Positions 38,342 to 47,811 of a stretch of DNA of 64,000 bases are shown here, piece after piece. A model generated the notes under the pieces. That model made no database searches, was not told where the DNA came from, and saw nothing but the letters and a program-made list of their open reading frames with translations. The DNA comes from Chitinophagales bacterium. GTDB taxonomy: Bacteria > Bacteroidota > Bacteroidia > Chitinophagales > Saprospiraceae. The number at the start of each line of letters is the position of its first letter. The stretch's first letter is position 1. Location: positions 1 to 64,000 of the forward strand of contig JAKSDI010000027.1 of the NCBI GenBank assembly GCA_022360175.1. Direction: 5' to 3'. Position numbers and translations under genes: made by a program.

Positions 38342-39070
38342 CTACCCCATGCTTACACCAGCAGCTACATTCAAACACTCCATCATCTCTCGCTGTATAC
38401 TAGCCGCCTTATCCTTTGTATGCCACCTTTGTAATTCGGTACTTAGTCGTTGATAAGCGGCTTTTTTCTCGGTAGGCTCTTCAATGGCATTTACCTGGGA
38501 TCTACCCTCCATAAAAATGTTTTGCAATTCTGTAGGCCTTGGACCCCATGTGTTTAAGACTTCTAAGGTATTACTGTCCAAAACCAATACTTTGGGAATA
38601 GAGCGCCCTCCATTCGTTAAAAAAGCATCCATGATATCCAGATGTTGATCACGCAAGATGAATTTTAGCTCCAGCAAATCATTCTCTTCTACCATTTTGT
38701 TGATTACAGGTATCGACTGGGCAGCATCCCCGCACCAGGCTTCTGTGATCACTAGCAAAGTCAATGGTTGATCAATGGACTTTAAATCAGCAACCATAGC
38801 CTCTGACAAACGAGTAGTTTTATCCAATCTTTTCATCCGGCTGATGTTCATTTTGGTATAATGTATCATTGCCTCACTATGATTATCGCCAGTTGTTTTA
38901 TTCTGAGCAAATAAATCATCAATCATTGTCCGATAGGATATATAATCTATTGCCTGTTCAACTACAGATTTATTTATATATTGCATGTGGTCAATTAAGC
39001 TTTGGGAAGTGAGCAATTGAGTACTTCTGGACAATAGCGACCAGCTATCATTTAGAATGTACTTGCTCAT
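38342..39070 (-). CDS. Thioredoxin-like family protein with a single active-site Cys
   Basis: A 242-residue cytoplasmic protein. A helical N-terminal part (1-95) precedes a thioredoxin fold in which the motif is AWCGDAA: the first Cys is kept and the second of CxxC is Ala. The cis-Pro loop is GRSIPKVLVLD. Such proteins cannot form the usual disulfide and may use glutathionylation or a bridge with a partner. Similar Bacteroidota proteins are annotated simply as thioredoxin family. Gene is single and convergent with the ATPase gene. Confidence 0.82.
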   Translation of the reverse strand: MSKYILNDSWSLLSRSTQLLTSQSLIDHMQYINKSVVEQAIDYISYRTMIDDLFAQNKTTGDNHSEAMIHYTKMNISRMKRLDKTTRLSEAMVADLKSIDQPLTLLVITEAWCGDAAQSIPVINKMVEENDLLELKFILRDQHLDIMDAFLTNGGRSIPKVLVLDSNTLEVLNTWGPRPTELQNIFMEGRSQVNAIEEPTEKKAAYQRLSTELQRWHTKDKAASIQREMMECLNVAAGVSMG

Positions 39071-39112
39071 TTCTCCAAATTATGTTTAGATAGATTCTTT
39101 TTTCATCTAATC

Positions 39113-39170
39113 GTACCGGCGAATTTATTCGCCGATATGTTTTGTCTACTGCGAATAAACTTGCCAGTAC
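39113..39170. repeat. REP-like inverted repeat
   Basis: GTACCGGCGAATTTATTCGC (39113-39132) and GCGAATAAACTTGCCAGTAC (39151-39170) are complementary at all but about three positions, giving a 20-bp stem with an 18-base loop. A single related arm lies at 2062-2085. It sits between two minus-strand genes. Confidence 0.7.
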
Positions 39171-39231
39171 ACTACTCTTCAAAGAATCGATGTACAAACA
39201 TTAAATAACACCAGAGATAGATTTGTTTATT

Positions 39232-41484
39232 TTAATGCGCAATCAAATGCTCTAACTGTCGTAGCCCGGTCCTATTGGCGGGAAGCTCTATAGCTCTCAA
39301 AATATCTTCCTTCTCTTTTTCTGTAATGTGAAAAGAAATAGAAGCTTCTAATTTAGCTTCTTCGGTAGGCCGATAAATAAAACGGATTAATTCAAATTTT
39401 TCGGCTCCCAGAATATCATCTATAAATCCCAGGCTATTGTCCTGTTCAAATTCCTGAGTGACTAATACCTTGCCTACAATACCAATTGGATTGAATAATG
39501 ACTCTATAACCCCTTCACCTCCCGTGGTACCAATTTCTTCTATTTTTTGAGAACTACTCAATTGGAGAAGAATGACACCACTCGTATTTTCTTTTATCCA
39601 GTCTTGAAATACCTGTATAAATCTGGTGGCAGCTAAGATGCCATAATTATCGAGAAAGCCAGCATCTACCACTTCAAGTACTGGATCACTTGGCAGGTGT
39701 ACATTAGGAAGTACATATGGATAAGTAGCGTTCATCCTCAAAGCAGACAACATACCGAGGCTATCTGCATTTTGTGCAGCAAACATCCAGCGAAAATCTA
39801 CAGCATCTATTTCAATAGCATTGGGAAGGCGTTGTCCTACTGGTGCCATCATCATATAAGATACCCCTTGAGGAGAAATAACTAATCGGCGAGCATCATT
39901 AATAATAGCGGGGGTTAGAAATAGCATTGGAATAGTAGCATCTTGCTCGGCTTTTTTATAAGCTATGAGCGGTTTGTCCATAATGCTATCTGTATTTTCA
40001 TTAAGCTGCTGTTCTAGTATATAACCTCGATCCTTGCGATATACCTTGCCGTTTTTTTCGAAAGTTGCCCAGGGGAGGAACAGGTCATTAGATATGAATG
40101 TAAAAGCAATGCTATTGACCATATCCTGAGTAAGCTGATCAATATGCTTGCGGTTGTAAAGATCAACAGACTTACCCTGTTGTTTTGCCCAATACAACTC
40201 TCGTAAATATCCCATTCCGAGCATTCCACCAGAAGCTCCTGTAATAAGTACTGTATGTTTTAATAATTCCCCATTCAACAGGCTATCTGCTTGCTGAACA
40301 ACCTGCATGCTCCATGTTGCGGCTTTCATACCACCACCACTGACACAAAGCACTACCATTTTAGGTTTTTCCTGTCTTGTTTTCTTTTTCCAGTTGTTCA
40401 GTATATGCAAGGTAGCAGCAGTGTCTTTTTGTATTTGTCCAGATTTATAAATGGATTGAAGGTGATCAAGGCTATATTCAGAAGGAGGAACTTCATAATC
40501 CATACCATAAGCTTTATTCGTATGGTCAAAAGGTTCTAAGCGCGTAATAAAATTAATCCCTGCCAGCAACAAAATCATTATGGTAATGCTCCACTCATTA
40601 AACCAATAAGTGACCGCTCCTATAACTGCTACGAATAAACTGGCCAATAAAAACAGGCTGGCTCCTGCGGGTATTCTAAAAACCGGAGCATCTACCTGAT
40701 ACCCCAATATCAACAATAACAGCATACTAACCAATTGTAAAATGAGCGCATTTAAATGATTCTGCTGGAAAATACTTAATAGCATTTTAGAATCGTAATG
40801 GGCTACACTACGTACCAAACGGGACCGTAGAGACTCTGATAAATAATTATGTACATCCCATCGATTGGCATCTAGTTTTATATATTCCAAATCTACTTTT
40901 CGCCTTCCCGGTTTAAATTGTTTTTGCGGGCGAACAGCATGCTGTTGCAAGGCGTCTTCTAATTCTGGCTTATAATAGGATATATCTCTATTCGCAAAGT
41001 GGAAATAAGTGGAATAGAGCAAAATGAGGGATACACCACCAAGAGTAAAAGCGAGACAATATAGTAAGATACGCCCAAATTCAACTCCTTCGTAATAATG
41101 CTGAAAATGAACAATGAAACCAAGATAAGTTACGAAGAATACAAGAGGCAACAACATATTGTTGATAACAAACTTGGTAAAAGGTTTTGCTAGTGTAGCC
41201 AAGAAGGGAAAATAATGAGCACTCAATAAATAAAGAGTGAGATTCCAGCTCATGAAAAAAGCTCCAAAAGCAATCCCCTGAATAAAAAAGCTCCAAAAGC
41301 TAACCGCCCCCAGGTATTCAGGGTCCAGCATTAGATACTGAAAACCAAACTTTCGAGCTACAATGCCAGACATCAACAGCACAAAACCTATCCATATTGC
41401 CAGTAACAAGTGGTTAGAGCGCAAGTGCAGGACAATCAGCTGCACTGGAAAGGAATAGTATACTTGTCGCCACCATTGCATCAT
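39232..41484 (-). CDS. Membrane-anchored patatin-like phospholipase
   Basis: A 750-residue protein. About residues 20-160 and 240-320 hold around seven membrane helices. The catalytic domain starts near 370 with the oxyanion loop VSGGGMKAATWS, has the nucleophile in GASGG (Ser near 415) and the dyad Asp in VDAGFLDNYG (near 606). Patatins hydrolyse acyl chains of membrane lipids. The combination with a large membrane domain is less common than soluble patatins. It is divergent from the MORN lipoprotein gene with about 100 bases between starts. Confidence 0.85.
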   Translation of the reverse strand: MMQWWRQVYYSFPVQLIVLHLRSNHLLLAIWIGFVLLMSGIVARKFGFQYLMLDPEYLGAVSFWSFFIQGIAFGAFFMSWNLTLYLLSAHYFPFLATLAKPFTKFVINNMLLPLVFFVTYLGFIVHFQHYYEGVEFGRILLYCLAFTLGGVSLILLYSTYFHFANRDISYYKPELEDALQQHAVRPQKQFKPGRRKVDLEYIKLDANRWDVHNYLSESLRSRLVRSVAHYDSKMLLSIFQQNHLNALILQLVSMLLLLILGYQVDAPVFRIPAGASLFLLASLFVAVIGAVTYWFNEWSITIMILLLAGINFITRLEPFDHTNKAYGMDYEVPPSEYSLDHLQSIYKSGQIQKDTAATLHILNNWKKKTRQEKPKMVVLCVSGGGMKAATWSMQVVQQADSLLNGELLKHTVLITGASGGMLGMGYLRELYWAKQQGKSVDLYNRKHIDQLTQDMVNSIAFTFISNDLFLPWATFEKNGKVYRKDRGYILEQQLNENTDSIMDKPLIAYKKAEQDATIPMLFLTPAIINDARRLVISPQGVSYMMMAPVGQRLPNAIEIDAVDFRWMFAAQNADSLGMLSALRMNATYPYVLPNVHLPSDPVLEVVDAGFLDNYGILAATRFIQVFQDWIKENTSGVILLQLSSSQKIEEIGTTGGEGVIESLFNPIGIVGKVLVTQEFEQDNSLGFIDDILGAEKFELIRFIYRPTEEAKLEASISFHITEKEKEDILRAIELPANRTGLRQLEHLIAH

Positions 41485-41583
41485 AATAATTCTTCCCTGT
41501 TAAGATAGATATTAATTAACAATTTACGGGAGGAAGTTCGTTACTTTTCGTATAGTACACGTTATGTTACAAAACATATACCT

Positions 41584-42201
41584 ATGATTCGTAACATTTT
41601 CTTACTATCCATCTTAGCAATAACAGCATGTAATAGTCGCCTGGAAACGGTTAACACCCAAGACGAGTATGGTTACACAGAAGTTTACCAAAGAGATAAA
41701 GAAGACTATGGAAAGGAAGGGGTTTATGAGCGTTACAATGAGAAAAATATCAAAGTAGAAGAAGCCGTATATCGCAATGATACCCTCAGCGGTTATCGTA
41801 TCCTTTATTATGAAAATGGCGATACCCAGGTAGTTGAAAATTATGTAGACGGCCACTTTGATGGAACTTTTCAGGCTTATTACGAAAATGGACAGTTAGA
41901 AATCAATGGTACTTATAATGATAATACGATGGATGGGCCTTGGAAACGCTATTATCAGAATGGACAATTGATGGAAATTGTTACCTTTCGGAATAATGAA
42001 GAAAACGGGCCTTTTACAGAATATCACGAAAATGGAAAACTAAAAGCCGAAGGTTCTTATTTGAATGGTGATAATGAACATGGTGAGCTAAAACTGTATG
42101 ATGAATCTGGTGAGTTAATTCGTAGAATGAATTGTGAAAAAGGAATATGTCGTACCGTTTGGTCCCGGGAATCTTCAGAAAATGAAACGTCCAATGAATA
42201 G
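41584..42201 (+). CDS. MORN_2-repeat lipoprotein (YwqK-like)
   Basis: A 205-residue predicted lipoprotein (signal 1-15, lipobox ITAC with Cys16). The body is made of MORN_2 repeats of the type YYENGQLEINGTY / DGPWKRYYQNGQL, about six in a row. Such proteins are often named after the YwqK antitoxin, but no toxin gene is next to it, so the name should not be taken as function. The end overlaps the start of porQ by 20 bases, pointing to translational coupling and perhaps a role at the cell envelope with T9SS. Confidence 0.82.
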   Translation: MIRNIFLLSILAITACNSRLETVNTQDEYGYTEVYQRDKEDYGKEGVYERYNEKNIKVEEAVYRNDTLSGYRILYYENGDTQVVENYVDGHFDGTFQAYYENGQLEINGTYNDNTMDGPWKRYYQNGQLMEIVTFRNNEENGPFTEYHENGKLKAEGSYLNGDNEHGELKLYDESGELIRRMNCEKGICRTVWSRESSENETSNE

Positions 42202-43249
42202 ACTTTTACCCATTGCCTTTTTTTGTTTCTTTATACTCCCCAGTGTAGGCGCTCAGATTGGGGGAATCAATACCTATGAGTTTCTCAATCTGTCTCACTC
42301 GGCTCGTATTACAGCATTGGGAGGTAATTTGATTACAGTGCGAGACGATGATGTTGCATTAGCTGCGGCAAATCCAGCGGCACTCAATCCATCTATGCAT
42401 CAGCAATTGTCCTTTAATCATAGTTTTCATTTCGCAGGTATTGGACAAGGATATGCTGCTTATGGCCATTATCTCGAAAAGCCCCAATTAAGTACTCACT
42501 TTGGTGTTCAGTATATCAATTATGGCACATTTGACCGAACCAATGTCCTGGGACAAACAGAAGGCACTTTCAAAGCAGCTGAATATGCCGTGGGAATAGG
42601 TGTATCACGTACAGTTTATGACCGTATCTCTCTTGGTAGTAATCTTAAATTTATTTCTTCACAATTGGAAGGATATAATTCGGTAGGCTTAGTGGCTGAT
42701 CTTGCTGCGATGTACTCTGATACCGCCAGATTGATAACTGCCACTTTTGCTTTTAGAAATATCGGATACCAGCTAACAACCTTCCGGGAAGATAATAGAG
42801 AAACGCTTCCCTTTGAAATACAGGTGGGTATTTCCAAACGATTACGCCACCTACCCTTCCGGTTTTCCATTATATACCGTCATCTTAATCGTTGGAATAT
42901 CCTTTATGATGACCCCAATGCGGAACCATCTACTCTTTTCTTTGGCGAGGTAGAAACTGAGCGCAGCCAGTCAAGCATATGGTTTGATAACTTCTTTCGC
43001 CATTTCATATTCAATGGTGAGTTTTTGATCGGAAAAAGAGAAAACTTTCGTTTGCGAGTTGGTTACAACCACTTCATGCGAAAAGAGCTTAGCCTCGAAA
43101 ACTTTGGTAGTATGGCTGGATTTAGCATGGGAGCAGGCATCAAAATCAAGCGTTTCCGTATTGATTATGGGTTTGGCTCGTATCATGCTGCAGGAGGTGT
43201 CAATCACATCAGCATATCGACCAATCTTCAAGAGTTTAGAAAAAAATAG
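42182..43249 (+). CDS. porQ: Type IX secretion system protein PorQ
   Basis: A 355-residue outer-membrane protein starting at the ATG at 42182 (MKRPMNRLLPIAFF), with signal peptide ending SVGAQ. SARITALGGNLITVRDDDV and ANPAALNP near the N-terminus are typical of PorQ, as are the FadL-like barrel segments that follow. PorQ works with PorZ, PorU and PorV in the attachment complex that processes T9SS cargo and links it to the surface. PorU is not in the window. The longer frame begins inside the MORN gene and adds 16 residues that do not look like a signal. Confidence 0.88.
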   Translation: MKRPMNRLLPIAFFCFFILPSVGAQIGGINTYEFLNLSHSARITALGGNLITVRDDDVALAAANPAALNPSMHQQLSFNHSFHFAGIGQGYAAYGHYLEKPQLSTHFGVQYINYGTFDRTNVLGQTEGTFKAAEYAVGIGVSRTVYDRISLGSNLKFISSQLEGYNSVGLVADLAAMYSDTARLITATFAFRNIGYQLTTFREDNRETLPFEIQVGISKRLRHLPFRFSIIYRHLNRWNILYDDPNAEPSTLFFGEVETERSQSSIWFDNFFRHFIFNGEFLIGKRENFRLRVGYNHFMRKELSLENFGSMAGFSMGAGIKIKRFRIDYGFGSYHAAGGVNHISISTNLQEFRKK

Positions 43250-43328
43250 TTTAGGCTATAGCAACCCCTTTATTCCAAATTTTATTTATTTTAATCCTTT
43301 ATTGAATAATAATAAACGGAACTGAAGG

Positions 43329-45155
43329 ATGGAACCTAATCGGCTTTTTGATTATATCTATTACCAGCAGGAGCATTGTCCTCAAAAAAAAGCGATCGGC
43401 TGTAGAAAAGAAGGAGGATGGAGCTATTATAGTACGGAGGAAATTATTGAATTGGCCAACAAGGTGAGCCGAGGCCTCATCAAGTTAGGAGTTCAGCCAG
43501 GAGATAAAGTTGCGTTAGTAACCTATCAAAATCGTCCTGAATGGGCAATAGTAGATATCGGAATTCAACAAATCGGTGCTATTAATGTACCGGTATATCC
43601 TACTATCAGCCCAAGCGAGTACGAGTATATATTTAATGATGCTTCCGTTACTTATTGTTTTGCTGGTAAAGATGATTTATACGATAAAGTACATACTGCA
43701 CAGGCAAACGTTCCAAGCTTAAAGCAGATTTTCACACTTGACAATCAAGATGGACGTCCTTATTGGGAAGATATATTTACTGATGAGGGCCAGGAAGAAG
43801 TAGAAAAGCGCAAAAATGCTGTACAAACAGAGGAACTAGCCACAATCATCTATACTTCCGGTACAACAGGAAACCCTAAAGGCGTAATGCTTTCCCATGC
43901 CAATATTGTTTCTAATGTAGAAGCAGTGCAAAGAATATTCCCCTTGTCTACAGGAGAACGAGTATTAAGCTTTTTACCATTATGCCATATCTTTGAACGA
44001 GCAGCTCTATATGTATATACTTCACTTGGATTAAGTATTTCCTTTACAGGAACGGATAACCTAGGTGGAGAAGACGGAGATTTAAGAGCAGTCAAACCAC
44101 ATTTTTTCACTACTGTACCCCGCCTACTGGAAAAGGTATATGAAAAGATATACAACAAAGGCTTAGACCTTACAGGAGCTAAGCGAAAATTATTCTTTTG
44201 GGCCCTTAGCCTGACAGATGATTTTGAGTATGGCAAAAAGTATTCAGGGCTCGATGGAGTCAAACGCAGTATAGCAGACAAGTTAATATTCAGTAAATGG
44301 CGCGAAGCCCTGGGCGGCAGTATTAAAGGAATTGTTACAGGCGCTGCCCCTTGTCCAGTAAAGATGGCTAGAGTTTTTTCAGCTGCAGGTATTCCAATAA
44401 GAGAAGGATACGGTTTAACTGAAACTTCCCCTGGACTAGTAGTTGGCCGCTTCGAACCAGAAGGTGCCAAAATGGGAACCATAGGACCTACGCTTTTTAA
44501 TGTAGAAATTAAAATAGATCACAATTCTGATATCTATCGGGAAGGAGAAGGAGAAATCTTGGCTAAAGGCCCTAATATAATGATGGGGTATTACAATAAG
44601 CCAGAAGCCACTGCTGCTGTAATGAAAGAAATTGACGGAGAGCAGTGGTTTTGTACAGGAGATGTAGGTACGCTAGTACCAGGACCCGGCGGTCAGCAGT
44701 TTCTAAAAATTACGGATCGTAAAAAAGAATTACTGAAGACTTCAGGAGGCAAATATGTTGCTCCTGCTCCTATTGAGAATAAACTAAAAGAAGATTTTCT
44801 GGTAGAACAGGTAATGGTAGTAGGAGAACGGCGTAAATTTGTTTCTGCATTGATCTTACCATCTCAGGAAGCTTTAAAAGATTGGTGTGAAAATCATACC
44901 GTAGAATGGACCACTATGGATGAAATAATCAATCACCCTAAAGTAATAGAAAAATACCAGTCCATTATCAACGAATACAATCCACTATTTAGTAAAACGG
45001 AACAGATTAAAAAATTCCACCTTCTGGCTGCTGAATGGGAGCCCAGCAAGAGCGATGGTACGGAGTCAGAATTGACCCCTACAATGAAACTTAAGCGAAG
45101 AGTAATAAGAGAAAAATATAAGCAGGAGATCGAGTCGATCTATGCTGATGTTTGA
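43329..45155 (+). CDS. Long-chain acyl-CoA synthetase (AMP-forming), paralogue
   Basis: A 608-residue paralogue of the enzyme at 18317 with the same ACSL layout: P-loop IIYTSGTTGNPKGVM, adenine motif [10 protein letters not shown], hinge TGDVGTL with DRKKELLKTSGGKYV, and C-terminal TPTMKLKRRVIREKY. It activates long-chain fatty acids for degradation or lipid remodelling at the membrane. It follows porQ by 79 bases, and a strong intrinsic terminator lies 36 bases after its stop. Two such paralogues in one window suggest different chain-length or regulatory roles. Confidence 0.92.
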   Translation: MEPNRLFDYIYYQQEHCPQKKAIGCRKEGGWSYYSTEEIIELANKVSRGLIKLGVQPGDKVALVTYQNRPEWAIVDIGIQQIGAINVPVYPTISPSEYEYIFNDASVTYCFAGKDDLYDKVHTAQANVPSLKQIFTLDNQDGRPYWEDIFTDEGQEEVEKRKNAVQTEELATIIYTSGTTGNPKGVMLSHANIVSNVEAVQRIFPLSTGERVLSFLPLCHIFERAALYVYTSLGLSISFTGTDNLGGEDGDLRAVKPHFFTTVPRLLEKVYEKIYNKGLDLTGAKRKLFFWALSLTDDFEYGKKYSGLDGVKRSIADKLIFSKWREALGGSIKGIVTGAAPCPVKMARVFSAAGIPIREGYGLTETSPGLVVGRFEPEGAKMGTIGPTLFNVEIKIDHNSDIYREGEGEILAKGPNIMMGYYNKPEATAAVMKEIDGEQWFCTGDVGTLVPGPGGQQFLKITDRKKELLKTSGGKYVAPAPIENKLKEDFLVEQVMVVGERRKFVSALILPSQEALKDWCENHTVEWTTMDEIINHPKVIEKYQSIINEYNPLFSKTEQIKKFHLLAAEWEPSKSDGTESELTPTMKLKRRVIREKYKQEIESIYADV

Positions 45156-45191
45156 TATTTATGAGTACCTTTTTAGGATTGGTACTTAATC

Positions 45192-45227
45192 AAAAAGAGC
45201 ATCCGATTGTCGGATGCTCTTTTTTTT
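45192..45227. terminator. Strong intrinsic terminator
   Basis: AAAAAGAGCATCCGA (45192-45206) pairs perfectly with TCGGATGCTCTTTTT (45210-45224) around loop TTG, followed by more T residues to 45227. On the opposite strand the A-run also gives a T-run, so it can end both the acyl-CoA synthetase transcript and the small minus-strand ORF. Confidence 0.9.
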
Positions 45228-45233
45228 AGTAGG

Positions 45234-45359
45234 CTAGCCTATGAACTTAAAATTGTACTGGTAGATCGATACTACGAGAATGATGAACAACAAGAATGCA
45301 ATAAAAAAGTACATCAGGCAGTATCCTTTACTTCCGGCATTTTTGATTTCTTCAGACAT
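45234..45359 (-). CDS. Putative 41-residue single-pass membrane protein
   Basis: The minus-strand ATG at 45357-45359 opens 41 codons to TAG at 45234-45236. The product begins MSEEIKNAGSKGYC (polar, cytoplasmic) and continues with a hydrophobic stretch of about 20 residues (MYFFIAFLLFIILVVSIY), ending QYNFKFIG. It has its own space: the terminator of the upstream isomerase gene lies before it (45384-45414) and the bidirectional terminator lies just after it. I do not recognise the family. A plus-strand ORF over the same bases runs through the terminator and is less likely. Confidence 0.55.
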   Translation of the reverse strand: MSEEIKNAGSKGYCLMYFFIAFLLFIILVVSIYQYNFKFIG

Positions 45360-45383
45360 GGCTATTTTTTTTATGGTTCTTCG

Positions 45384-45414
45384 AAAAAACTTCCTTTTGC
45401 CAAAGAAGTTTTTT
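45384..45414 (-). terminator. Terminator of the peptidylprolyl isomerase gene
   Basis: AAAAAACTTC (45384-45393) pairs with GAAGTTTTTT (45405-45414), loop about 11 bases. On the minus strand this gives a hairpin ending in a T-run, 32 bases after the isomerase stop. Confidence 0.75.
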
Positions 45415-45445
45415 ATTTAAACTAGTGTCAGTGCCCTGCTTCTAA

Positions 45446-47557
45446 TTAATAGAAGCGGAAGCGATTATCTTCAATATTAGCATTATCCTTCATTGCCTCC
45501 ATCAAGTTGCGTGGCACCTGATTACGTACCGGTGTAGCCATATTACGACGAAGTTGAGGGATATTGGTAGCTTGGCTTGCAGGTGTCTTGCTTAGTACTT
45601 TCACTACAAACACTCCTGTTTTACCAATAATTGGCTGTGACGTGCTACCTTCAGCAAGGTTAAATGCTTCTCCAATAACTTTAGGTTCTACACCCAAAGT
45701 AGGAACAAAAGAAGCACTGAAGTTTACATTATTAGCAGTATCAATCTTCGTGCTATATTTATTCGCTAGTGCTGCCAAGTCAGTACTACTAATCTCGCTT
45801 TTCAGCTTTTCACCTTTCTTCACATTGATAACCTGATCTTCTATTTCATCCTTAATATTTGCTACAGAAGGCATTCCTGATGATTGCTTGCTACGCAATG
45901 CTGCTACAACCATCTTGTTGGTGAAATATTCCTGAGGATCTTGATAGGAATAAATCTCAGGAGAAACCTCCCCTACATTTGCGTTATACGCCCAGCGGAT
46001 CATATCGCGTGAAGCTTGTCCACCGCCAAGGGTTCCAACAGAAAAATCATTGCGCTTTAAGCTGATAGAAGTTTCTAGTTCTAAATCCGCATTTTCAGCT
46101 GCAGCTGTACGCAATTCTTCGATATCTCTATTCTTACCTACAAAATCGAGTACTGCTGCATAAATGTCTTCCTGCGTTGTTTCCGAAGGAATGATTGACT
46201 CTTGTAGATAAGCAACTTTTACTCTTTCTGTTCCTGAGCTACTACGGCTCAATACTTCAACAAGGTGCCATCCAAATGATGTTCTTACCTTATACAACTG
46301 GCCAATCTGGCCTGTTTCAAAAAGAATCGTATTGTATTCAGGTACAAACTGACCTGGTGTAACGTTTTCATAAACTCCACCCTTATCAGCACTACCTGGG
46401 TCCTGGCTAAACTTCATAGCCAGAGAATCAAAGGTTTCACCTCCATTCAATATCAGATTCTCAAGGCTATCCAATTTGCTTTTTGCTGCTGCAAATGCCT
46501 GAGGAGAATCCGCACTAATCAAAATATGACGTGTATCCGCAGAATCTGCAATCATACGACGATCAATCACCTTAACTGCTTTATAAGCACGTCCTTCTGT
46601 ATAAGGTCCATAAACACTACCTACAGGAATATTGAAAACGGTATCAGCAATAGCTGGGCTCAGCGATGTCTTTGGCATGAAATTGCCATTGATAGAGCCA
46701 TAGTTACGATCAACAAAATTAGAATCATTTTCCGCTTGCTCGAATTCAGGAATCAACTCTGCAATACGCTGACGGAGTTGAGTAGAATCTGCTGCTGTAG
46801 GAAGTACATCAAAAACGACATATTCTAACTTGCGAGTTTCTTCATTCTGCTCGTAAGTACTGCGGTTTTCCTTAAGGAAAGTTTTGTAATCTTCATCGCT
46901 CAATGTAACATCTGCATTGTCTACCTCATCAAAAGGAACCTTTACATAAGCAAAGGTTACAGGCATGTTCAATTCAGAATGTCCCATTTCGGCCATCCAG
47001 GTTGGAGTATAAATAGCCTTTGTAACAAGATTGCTCAATTTTGACTGTAGGCGGTCTTTGATAATTTCCTGCTCTTGGTGCGCCCAATAGGCTACCATAC
47101 GAGGATCATCATTAATAGTACCGTCTTCAATTGCATTTTTGATCTGTTGCAATTGCTGGAAGTCAATTTGGCGTGTATTTGGATCCGTGAAACGCTGACG
47201 GATAATAGGGCTTGGTTCTGTTCCAAATTGAAGGTCTTTCAATTCTGTAAGGCTTACACCAAGACCTAGGTCTTCAGCTTCCTCTTTTACAATCGCTTCT
47301 TCTACAAAGTAGTTCCAAAGCTGATTACGACGTGCATAAACATCTCCTCCAGAGCTTCCATATAGGAGTTGCTCTACCCGGTTAAATTTATTCCAGTCCA
47401 GCTTCTCGCCACCAAATTCACCTATGGTAGTTTGGGAACTGCCAAATACACTCTGCTGTCCAGAGGTCATATCCATTACAATGAATCCAATAAGGCCCAG
47501 TGCAATCAATGCAACCAACAACCAGGAGTTCTTTCTAATTTTACTAATCAAAGCCAT
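45446..47557 (-). CDS. SurA/PpiD-like peptidylprolyl isomerase, membrane anchored
   Basis: A 703-residue periplasmic folding factor. I start at the ATG at 47555-47557 (MALISKIRKNSW), which puts the membrane anchor at residues 12-30 as in PpiD; a longer frame adds 56 residues with no signal character. Residues 30-330 resemble a SurA/PpiD-type chaperone domain, 337-420 the parvulin domain (DTRHILISAD to FGWHLVEVLSR), and a second parvulin-like region may follow. Likely helps outer-membrane and secreted proteins fold. The 254 bases upstream (47558-47811) hold no convincing gene. Confidence 0.88.
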   Translation of the reverse strand: MALISKIRKNSWLLVALIALGLIGFIVMDMTSGQQSVFGSSQTTIGEFGGEKLDWNKFNRVEQLLYGSSGGDVYARRNQLWNYFVEEAIVKEEAEDLGLGVSLTELKDLQFGTEPSPIIRQRFTDPNTRQIDFQQLQQIKNAIEDGTINDDPRMVAYWAHQEQEIIKDRLQSKLSNLVTKAIYTPTWMAEMGHSELNMPVTFAYVKVPFDEVDNADVTLSDEDYKTFLKENRSTYEQNEETRKLEYVVFDVLPTAADSTQLRQRIAELIPEFEQAENDSNFVDRNYGSINGNFMPKTSLSPAIADTVFNIPVGSVYGPYTEGRAYKAVKVIDRRMIADSADTRHILISADSPQAFAAAKSKLDSLENLILNGGETFDSLAMKFSQDPGSADKGGVYENVTPGQFVPEYNTILFETGQIGQLYKVRTSFGWHLVEVLSRSSSGTERVKVAYLQESIIPSETTQEDIYAAVLDFVGKNRDIEELRTAAAENADLELETSISLKRNDFSVGTLGGGQASRDMIRWAYNANVGEVSPEIYSYQDPQEYFTNKMVVAALRSKQSSGMPSVANIKDEIEDQVINVKKGEKLKSEISSTDLAALANKYSTKIDTANNVNFSASFVPTLGVEPKVIGEAFNLAEGSTSQPIIGKTGVFVVKVLSKTPASQATNIPQLRRNMATPVRNQVPRNLMEAMKDNANIEDNRFRFY

Positions 47558-47811
47558 CTCTTCGACTGATTTTTTATAAATCAATGGTTCACAGGTCAGT
47601 ATGTGCAGAACTATGTCTTGCACACCCCTTGATAGTGGCCATAGCCTGGCCCAAGGAGTCGCAAAGATAAGATTCCGTTCTAAAATTTCCGAGTAAATTT
47701 TAATTGGTTTGCTATCTAACCCCAAAATTTTCAGGCAGTTGTCTTGAAAATGCGTGTACTTAGGCTAAAATCAGGTGTTATTGCCAAAGGAAAACTGAGC
47801 AGCTTTCCCCT

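Noticed and set aside
41584-42201. Toxin-antitoxin system
   Set aside because: The MORN_2 protein would be auto-annotated as a YwqK antitoxin, but it is a lipoprotein and no toxin gene is adjacent.
43850-44482. 210-residue minus-strand ORF
   Set aside because: Fully antisense to the acyl-CoA synthetase catalytic region, with no recognisable domain.
45207-45425. 72-residue plus-strand ORF
   Set aside because: It begins inside a strong terminator and is antisense to a better supported membrane ORF.
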